Positions 56,686-62,179 of a stretch of 62,179 nt of DNA are shown one piece after another (within the stretch, counting starts at the first letter, position 1; each line of letters starts with the position of its first letter). The position numbers and the translations under genes are program-made. The stretch spans positions 1 to 62,179 of the forward strand of contig JAUVUZ010000021.1 of assembly GCA_030604885.1 (NCBI GenBank). Reading direction: 5' to 3'. The notes under the pieces are model-generated. The model ran no database searches. It saw only the letters and a list, made by a program, of their open reading frames with translations, and was not told the origin of the DNA. This DNA comes from Alphaproteobacteria bacterium (GTDB taxonomy: Bacteria; Pseudomonadota; Alphaproteobacteria; Rhodospirillales; Rhodospirillaceae).

Positions 56686-57699
56686 TCAGAGGGGCTTGTT
56701 GGAGACGGTGGGGCGCATCGCCGCGAACAGCGTCGCGGGATCGACGATCCCCGGCGCGAGTTCGAGGCCGTTCGCCCCCTTCACCAGCAGCGTCACCGGC
56801 TCGCCCTCGGCCACCGCCAGGCGGTAGGGCTTGCCTTCCATGGCGAACGGCCGCAACGCCTCGGACAACGCCTCCACGAACGCGGGCGGCACCCACGCCT
56901 CGGCGTTGGCGCGCAGTTCCGCCTGCGCCTCGGCGAGCTGCGCCTCGGCGATCTCGCCGAGCGGGCGGGCGTCGCCGTCCTTGGCCGCCTGCTCGGCCTG
57001 GCGGCGCAGGCCGCCGAGGTCGCGCAGGGCGACGGCGACGTCGGCCACCTCGATGCGCTCGGCGGACCGGCCGAGGCCCGCCACCGCCACCGCCGCCGCC
57101 ATCGGCCCGGGCAGTCCGGCGCGGGTGGCGTCGGTGGCGGTGCGCGCCGCCTCGGCGATGGCGGCGAGGCCGATGCCGCCGACGGTGCCGCCCACCTTGA
57201 TCTCCACCAGATCGCGCAGCGTCACCGCTCCGCCGAGGGTGATGCGCCGCGTCGGATCGTCCACCCGGTAATCGATCGCGAGGTCGGCGAGCACCGCGTC
57301 CGGCTCCTCGCGCAGGTCGTCGGACACGTATTCGCAGGCGACGCCGTGCTCGCGGCAGCTCTTCTCCCAACCGGGGAAATCGAGGTGAACGCCCGACACC
57401 GAGGCGGCGAGCCGCACCAGGCGGCTTTCCGCGAAGGCGTAATCGGTCACCGCGACGCGGTCGACGCGCCAAACCGGCACCCCCGCCTGGCTGTAGACGA
57501 GATCGCGGACCGTGGCGCCCTGCCCGAACAGGTTCACGCCCACCTTGCCGTAGGTCACCTGCTCGCTCAGGCCCATCGCCGCGATCTCGGTGTCGATGCG
57601 CTCCCGCATTCCGTCTTCGGCGAGCCGTTCCGCCACCGCGTAACCGCCGACGCAAATTGCCGCCAGCGCCGCCGCGCCGATGATGAGCTTCCGTGCCAT
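56686..57699 (-). CDS. Unknown periplasm-facing anchored protein
   Basis: 337 aa, unrecognised. It has a single N-terminal hydrophobic helix (LIIGAAALAAICVGGYAVAE) and a soluble part of alternating beta-like segments (VTYGKVGVNLFGQGATVRDL, VHLDFPGWEKSC), then an Ala-rich helix (LGGLRRQAEQAAKDGDARPL). The layout resembles DUF945-type envelope proteins, but the similarity is too weak to name it. Start ATG 57699 (MARKLIIGA) is preferred over 57726. Confidence 0.75.
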   Translation of the reverse strand: MARKLIIGAAALAAICVGGYAVAERLAEDGMRERIDTEIAAMGLSEQVTYGKVGVNLFGQGATVRDLVYSQAGVPVWRVDRVAVTDYAFAESRLVRLAASVSGVHLDFPGWEKSCREHGVACEYVSDDLREEPDAVLADLAIDYRVDDPTRRITLGGAVTLRDLVEIKVGGTVGGIGLAAIAEAARTATDATRAGLPGPMAAAVAVAGLGRSAERIEVADVAVALRDLGGLRRQAEQAAKDGDARPLGEIAEAQLAEAQAELRANAEAWVPPAFVEALSEALRPFAMEGKPYRLAVAEGEPVTLLVKGANGLELAPGIVDPATLFAAMRPTVSNKPL

Positions 57700-57867
57700 G
57701 CCTCGAATGTCCTTTCCGTCGTCCAATCCGGGTGATCCAAAGTACCGGGGATTGTGAAGCGCCTCACTGACGCCGCCCCGGGAAAACTTCAGGATGCGTT
57801 CATGGGGCGCGGCCCGACACCCCTCGACATCCCCTCATCTCCCGTCGAACCGCGCCCCGACATCCCC

Positions 57868-57908
57868 AAAACCCGAGAAGCCCCGGCCAACCCCACGGCC
57901 GGGGCTTC
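57868..57908 (-). terminator. Terminator after rlmJ
   Basis: GAAGCCCCGGCC (57877-57888) pairs perfectly with GGCCGGGGCTTC (57897-57908), 8-nt loop. On the minus strand it is followed by CTCGGGTTTTGG, giving a short T-run just after rlmJ. Confidence 0.78.
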
Positions 57909-57912
57909 GTCC

Positions 57913-58725
57913 TTAGGGGCCGAAGCGGGTCAGCCGGTGGCTGCCGCCGAAACCCGCCGCCGCCAGCCACGCGCCCAGTTCCTCCGCCTCCTCGGCGAAG
58001 CGGAACGGCGGGTTGACCACCGCCACGCCGGAACCGTAGAGGCCGCGCCCTTCCCCCGGGTCGCGCCGCAGCCACTCGCTCACCGCCACCTCGGGGAAGC
58101 CCGCGGCTTCGAGGGCGCCCAGCAGGTCGAGATGCCGCGCCTCGGGCAGCAGCGGATACCAGATGAAATAGACGCCGCCGCGCCAGCGCGCGAACGCCTT
58201 GGACACCGCGGCGGGCACGCCCGCGTATTCCGCCTTCACCTCGTAGGCCGGGTCGATCACCGCGACGCCGCGCTTCTCCGGCGGCGGCACCAGCGCCACC
58301 AGCGCCTCGAGCGCGTCGCGGCGATGCAGGTGGACGCGCGGGTCGCCCCGCATCGCGCGCTTGAGCGCCGCGTGGGCCTGGGGGTGAAGCTCGTTGAGCA
58401 CCAGCCGGTCGTCGGCCCGCAGCATCCGCAGCGCCAGCACCGGCGAGCCGGGATAGGCCGCCGGGTCGGCCGCCTGGGCGCGATAGTCGGCGGCGAGCGC
58501 GGGCGGATCGGGCAGCGCCAGGAAGCGCGCGACGCCCTCGGCCGCCTCGCCGCTTTTCACCGCCTCGGCGGCGCCGAGATCGTAGATCCCTTCCGCCGCG
58601 TGGGTGTCGACGACGCAGAACGGCGCGGGCTTGCGCGCCAGCGCCGCCAGCACCCGGGTCAGCAGCAGGTGCTTGTGAACGTCGGCGAAATTGCCCGCGT
58701 GGTAGCGGTGGAGATAGCTCAGCAT
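57913..58725 (-). CDS. rlmJ: 23S rRNA (adenine2030-N6)-methyltransferase
   Basis: 270-aa methyltransferase. It begins MLSYLHRYHAGNFADVHKHL, the RlmJ signature; the catalytic motif IV is VIDPAYEVKAEY (DPAY), and VNPPFRFAEEAEEL lies near the C-terminus. I chose the Met that begins this signature; upstream in-frame sequence lacks homology. Confidence 0.92.
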   Translation of the reverse strand: MLSYLHRYHAGNFADVHKHLLLTRVLAALARKPAPFCVVDTHAAEGIYDLGAAEAVKSGEAAEGVARFLALPDPPALAADYRAQAADPAAYPGSPVLALRMLRADDRLVLNELHPQAHAALKRAMRGDPRVHLHRRDALEALVALVPPPEKRGVAVIDPAYEVKAEYAGVPAAVSKAFARWRGGVYFIWYPLLPEARHLDLLGALEAAGFPEVAVSEWLRRDPGEGRGLYGSGVAVVNPPFRFAEEAEELGAWLAAAGFGGSHRLTRFGP

Positions 58726-58749
58726 CGGCAAACGGCCACGCAACGGGGC

Positions 58750-58793
58750 GAAAAATGGGGCGGAGTCCCGGCACTCTGCCAGGGCTCCGCCCC
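58750..58793 (-). terminator. Terminator after the chemoreceptor gene
   Basis: GGGGCGGAG (58757-58765) pairs with CTCCGCCCC (58785-58793); on the minus strand ATTTTT follows. It separates the chemoreceptor from rlmJ. Confidence 0.85.
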
Positions 58794-58811
58794 GCTTGTC
58801 CACCGCCCTGA

Positions 58812-60500
58812 TCAGGCGGCGCGGATTTCCGCGAGGACGCGCGCGACCTCGGATCGCAGGGCGTCGGCGCGCCCGGCGAGGTTCTCCGCCTCGCGCGCCA
58901 CCTCGGCCGCCGCCTCGCCGGAGCGGGACGCCGCGCCGGTGACGCCGACGATCGCGTCGGACACCCGGCGGGTGCCGCTGGCGGCCTCCTGGATGCTGCG
59001 GCTGATCTCGGCGGTGGCGGCGGTCTGTTCCTCCACCGAGGCGGCGAGGCTGCTCGACACCCCGTCGATCGCCTCGACCCGCTGGCTGACGGCGGCGATC
59101 GCCTCCACCGCCGCCTGGGTCTGGGTCTGCACCGCGGCGATCTGGCCGGTGATCTCCTCGGTGGCCTTGGCGGTCTGGTTGGCGAGGTTCTTGACCTCTC
59201 CGGCGACCACCGCGAAGCCCTTGCCCATCTCGCCCGCGCGCGCCGCCTCGATGGTGGCGTTGAGCGCGAGGAGATTGGTCTGGTTGGCGATATCGGTGAT
59301 CAGCCCGACCACCTCGCCGATGCGGCTCGCCGCCTCTGCCATGCCGCGCACCCGGTCGTGGGCGGCATTGGCCTCCTGGGCGGTTTCCCGCGCGTTGGCC
59401 GAGGCGGACTGCACCTGGGTGGCGATTTCGCGGATCGCGGTGGAGAGTTCCTCGGTGGCGGCGGCGACGGTGTTGACGTTTTCCGACGCCATCGCCGAGG
59501 CGTTGCCCACGTCGCCCGCCATTTGCGCGGATTCCTGCGCCGCCCGCGCCATGGTGGCGGAGGCGCCGCGCAGGGTGTGGGCGGTGTCGGACACCTGCCC
59601 GACGATCGCGCCCACCGCCCGCTCCAGGTTGTCGGCGATGGCGAGGATGCTGGCGCGGCGCTCCTCGGCGGCGCGGCGTTCGTTCTCCTCCTCCCGCGCC
59701 TTGAGGAGCTCGCGCTCCTCCGCGTTGGTCTTGAACACCGCCAGCGCGCGGGCCATGTCGCCCACCTCGTCGCGGCGCTCGGCGCCCGCCACCGCCACCG
59801 AGAGGTCCCCCTCGGCGAGGCGGTTCATGCTGGCGGTGAGATCGCGGATCGGCGTGCTGATCGAGCGCCCGAGCACGAACGCGGCCGCCAGCGTCACCGC
59901 CAGGCAGGCGAGCGCGTAGCCCACCAGCTCGAGGGTGGCGGCGTTCACCGCGGCCTGAAGGTCGTCGATGTAGACGCCGGTGCCGACGTAGAGATCCCAG
60001 GGCGCGTAGCCCTTGGCGATGGAAAGCTTGTCCACCGGCACGCTGCCGCCCGGGCGCACGCGCTGGTAGGTGAGGAACACCGTCCCCTGGCGCTTCACCC
60101 CCTCCACGAACTCGCGGATGAAGAAGATGCCGTTGTCGTCCTTGGCGTCGATATAGCTTTTTTTGTTCTCGCTGTCGGGGGCGGGCGCGTAGGCGCGGCG
60201 CACGCCGTCGAGGGTGTAGGCGTAGATGTAGTTGTCGTTGTCGAAGCGCATCGCGCGCACTTCGGCGTAGGCGGCGGCCTTGGCGGCCGCCTCGGTCATC
60301 CGCCCGTCCTTGATGGCGACGTTGTAGCGGTCGATCACCGCGATCGCGGCGTCGGTGAGGTCGACGAGCTTCGCCCGGCGCTCCTCCATCATGTGGTCGG
60401 CGATGACGCTGCGCCCGGCGGCGAGCACGCCGCAGAAGCCGATCACCGTCAACAGCACCAAGCTCAGAATCTTCTTACCGATACGTAAATTGCCCAGCAT
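58812..60500 (-). CDS. Methyl-accepting chemotaxis protein with single Cache domain
   Basis: 562-aa receptor: transmembrane helix 1 (about 11-30), a periplasmic sCache_2-type sensor ([56 protein letters not shown]), transmembrane helix 2 ([20 protein letters not shown]), HAMP ([20 protein letters not shown]) and a signalling domain with the hairpin tip [20 protein letters not shown]. sCache receptors often sense small organic acids; the ligand is unknown. Start ATG 60500. Confidence 0.94.
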   Translation of the reverse strand: MLGNLRIGKKILSLVLLTVIGFCGVLAAGRSVIADHMMEERRAKLVDLTDAAIAVIDRYNVAIKDGRMTEAAAKAAAYAEVRAMRFDNDNYIYAYTLDGVRRAYAPAPDSENKKSYIDAKDDNGIFFIREFVEGVKRQGTVFLTYQRVRPGGSVPVDKLSIAKGYAPWDLYVGTGVYIDDLQAAVNAATLELVGYALACLAVTLAAAFVLGRSISTPIRDLTASMNRLAEGDLSVAVAGAERRDEVGDMARALAVFKTNAEERELLKAREEENERRAAEERRASILAIADNLERAVGAIVGQVSDTAHTLRGASATMARAAQESAQMAGDVGNASAMASENVNTVAAATEELSTAIREIATQVQSASANARETAQEANAAHDRVRGMAEAASRIGEVVGLITDIANQTNLLALNATIEAARAGEMGKGFAVVAGEVKNLANQTAKATEEITGQIAAVQTQTQAAVEAIAAVSQRVEAIDGVSSSLAASVEEQTAATAEISRSIQEAASGTRRVSDAIVGVTGAASRSGEAAAEVAREAENLAGRADALRSEVARVLAEIRAA

Positions 60501-60645
60501 CTTTTGGCATTCCCCTAGCCGAGAATATCCAGCCCCGGGGGCACAATAAACCCGGCAGCGATCCGGGATCACCCCAAATCGCCGCCCTTCATACCTTTGA
60601 ACCTGTGATGCCGGTCACGGGTCCATATTTCCCGTGTATTCGCGC

Positions 60646-61095
60646 TCAGGCCCCGCCGATTTCGCGCCGCACCTGGCGTAACAACGCAACCAGGCCGATT
60701 CGCCGTTCCTCTCCTCCGTCGAAGGCGTTGACCAGGTCGGCATACAGCCGCGCGATCAGCCGCGCCTGGTCCCCCGGCACCAGCCGCACCCCTTCGTCCT
60801 GGGAAAGCTCGGCGATGCCTTCGCAGATGCGCGTCAGCAGGGCGTCGTCGAGGCCCGCCCCCCCGGCGCCCTCCTGCGGCGCGCGCCCGGCGATCAGCCA
60901 GTCGAGCGACACCCCCAGCATGCCGGAAATCCGCACCAGCATCTCGGGCGGCGGAAAGCTCACCCCCCGCTCCCATCCCGCCACGGTGGTGAGCGGCGCG
61001 TCGAGGCGCGCGGCCAGTTCCTTGCGGGCCATCTGCCCCCGCGCGGCGATCAGCCGCTCGGCAAAGGGCGTCCGCGGCTTCAGCTTGCGCGCCAT
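60646..61095 (-). CDS. Xre-family helix-turn-helix regulator
   Basis: 149 aa with an N-terminal HTH_3 domain (ERLIAARGQMARKELAARLD, APLTTVAGWERGVSFPPPEM, LGVSLDWLIAGR) and a helical C-terminal region of unknown function. ATG 61095 (MARKLKPRTP) gives the standard domain start. It sits between two divergently oriented chemoreceptor genes, target unknown. Confidence 0.85.
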   Translation of the reverse strand: MARKLKPRTPFAERLIAARGQMARKELAARLDAPLTTVAGWERGVSFPPPEMLVRISGMLGVSLDWLIAGRAPQEGAGGAGLDDALLTRICEGIAELSQDEGVRLVPGDQARLIARLYADLVNAFDGGEERRIGLVALLRQVRREIGGA

Positions 61096-61399
61096 GTCGC
61101 CTCCCCGCCCGCGTCTCGCCCGCAACCGGAGGGGGAAGACGTAGCTGTTGTCATTGCATGCACTCCTGGGGTCCTGCGGCGCACCCTAAACGGCGCTGCC
61201 TTCCGCACAAAACGCCGGAGGAAAGCCGCCTGTTCCCTCCGCCGCGACGCATTTTCCAGTCTTTCCGGACGCGCATTCCGCAATCGCGGCCTCGCAAAAT
61301 GCAAACCGGAATCGTTCCGCCGCGCCGGGGGCGGCGCCCCGACCCGCCAACGGAAACGCCAACGCGTTGATCCCGAAGCGTCTTTATTGCGCCACCACG

Positions 61400-61415
61400 T
61401 TGGCACCGTTTCTGC
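61400..61415 (+). promoter_or_regulatory. Candidate sigma-54 promoter of the second chemoreceptor
   Basis: TTGGCACCGTTTCTGC has the invariant GG and GC separated by exactly 10 bp and a perfect TTGGCAC -24 box, 55 bp before the start codon. The rest of the 375-bp gap (61096-61470) shows no gene and no other clear signal. Confidence 0.5.
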
Positions 61416-61470
61416 GTTCCGATCCTCCGAAACCAATCGCGTCCGTTCCTCATCCATCGGGGTATCCGCC

Positions 61471-62179
61471 ATGAAAGCCTTCACCAACCTCAACATCGGC
61501 AAAAAACTGGCCGTGGCCTTCGCCGCGGTGCTCGCGCTGGTGCTCGCCCTCGGGGCGGCCGCGATCTACGAAGTCGGCGCCATCGGCCGCAAGACCGACG
61601 ATCTCGCCGAAAACTGGCTGCCGAGCGTCAACGCCGTGCGCACCCTGCAGTACCAGCAGGCGGCGCAGCGCACCGCCATGTACATGCACGTCCTCTCCAC
61701 CAACGAGGCGGAAATGAAGGAGTTCGAGGGGCGGGTGCAGGAGCTGCGCCGGGGCAAGGAAGCCTCCCGCGCAACCTACGAGAAACTGATCTCCTCGCCC
61801 GAGGAGACGGAACTCTACCGCAAGTTCTCCGAACTCTCGTCGCGCTACGACGTGGAGATGGACGCGGTGATGGAGCTTTCGCGCCGGCACGACCAGGCCG
61901 CGGCGGCCCGCATCAACGGCGAGGCGCGCAAGATGAACCGCGCCCTCTCCGACACCCTGGAGGAACTGGTCGCCGTCAACACCAAGGGATCGCGGGAAGC
62001 CGCCGCCGCCGCCGACGCGACGCAGACCGAGGCGCGGGTTCTCGTGAGCGTTGCGCTGGCCCTGGCGGTGCTGCTGCTGGCGGTCGCCGGGGTGGTGCTG
62101 CGCGGCGCCATCGCCACGCCGATCGTGGGGATGACCGCGGCGATGAAGCGCCTCGCCGAGGGCGACAAGAGCGTCGAGA
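61471..62179 (+). CDS. Methyl-accepting chemotaxis protein with four-helix-bundle sensor (cut by window edge)
   Basis: N-terminal 236 residues only. It has transmembrane helix 1 (LAVAFAAVLALVLALGAAAI), a periplasmic four-helix bundle of the 4HB_MCP_1 type (about 33-185, VRTLQYQQAAQRTAMYMHVL), transmembrane helix 2 (VLVSVALALAVLLLAVAGVV) and the start of HAMP (ATPIVGMTAAMKRLAEGDKS). The signalling domain is beyond the window. Confidence 0.9.
   Translation, partial: MKAFTNLNIGKKLAVAFAAVLALVLALGAAAIYEVGAIGRKTDDLAENWLPSVNAVRTLQYQQAAQRTAMYMHVLSTNEAEMKEFEGRVQELRRGKEASRATYEKLISSPEETELYRKFSELSSRYDVEMDAVMELSRRHDQAAAARINGEARKMNRALSDTLEELVAVNTKGSREAAAAADATQTEARVLVSVALALAVLLLAVAGVVLRGAIATPIVGMTAAMKRLAEGDKSVE

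Overview
The window is GC-rich chromosomal DNA from a free-living alphaproteobacterium, most likely a Rhodospirillales-type genus. This is inferred from the gene order ftsH-tilS-cpoB-pal-tolBARQ-ybgC-ruvBAC-yebC, the zapA / 6S RNA / 5-FTHF cyclo-ligase block, the proline-rich TolA, and the TRAP and chemoreceptor content. The exact taxon cannot be fixed from sequence alone.

Region by region. (1) 1-13.3 kb, all minus strand: housekeeping genes for membrane proteolysis (ftsH), tRNA lysidine (tilS), the complete Tol-Pal envelope system, Holliday junction processing (ruvABC), yebC, ymdB, folate cyclo-ligase, a probable 6S RNA and zapA. (2) 13.3-28.4 kb: thiE, small oxidoreductases, two LysR regulators, a Met/Lys-rich exported mini-protein, an AbrB-type membrane protein, an FkbM methyltransferase, a four-gene phosphonate-type ABC importer (phnDCE1E2), glmU with a GlmS-like protein that lacks the glutaminase domain, and gph. 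(3) 28.4-40.9 kb: tRNA-Val(CAC) followed by a complete type I-E CRISPR-Cas locus. Transcription runs leftwards: CRISPR2, cas3, a regulatory gap, casABCDE, cas1, cas2, CRISPR1. (4) 41-55.1 kb: a hexuronate catabolic cluster (uxaA, uxaC, uxuB, uxuA, a zinc dehydrogenase) with two complete TRAP transporters, two GntR/FCD regulators and recognisable operators. (5) 55.2-62.2 kb: pepD, an anchored protein of unknown function, rlmJ, an Xre regulator and two chemoreceptors, the second cut by the window edge.

The most interesting element is the 468-bp gap between cas3 and casA (35683-36150). On the plus strand it holds a hidden mini-CRISPR: a truncated repeat with an intact 8-nt crRNA handle, a spacer-like stretch of exactly 32 nt, and a degenerate second repeat. 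The first 21 nt of this pseudo-spacer match a site 82 bp upstream in the same gap. The only two mismatches are at positions 6 and 12, which are the flipped-out bases of type I-E Cascade, and the site is preceded by the canonical I-E PAM AAG. The target abuts a palindrome with -35 elements on both strands. Leftwards lies a structured leader with an SD-preceded 20-codon ORF and a rho-independent terminator ahead of casA; rightwards lies a 9-codon ORF. This is the architecture expected of a CreA/CreR-type guide RNA that makes Cascade repress a promoter in its own locus, possibly with a CreT-like toxin or a cas attenuator. To my knowledge no such element has been described for this locus.
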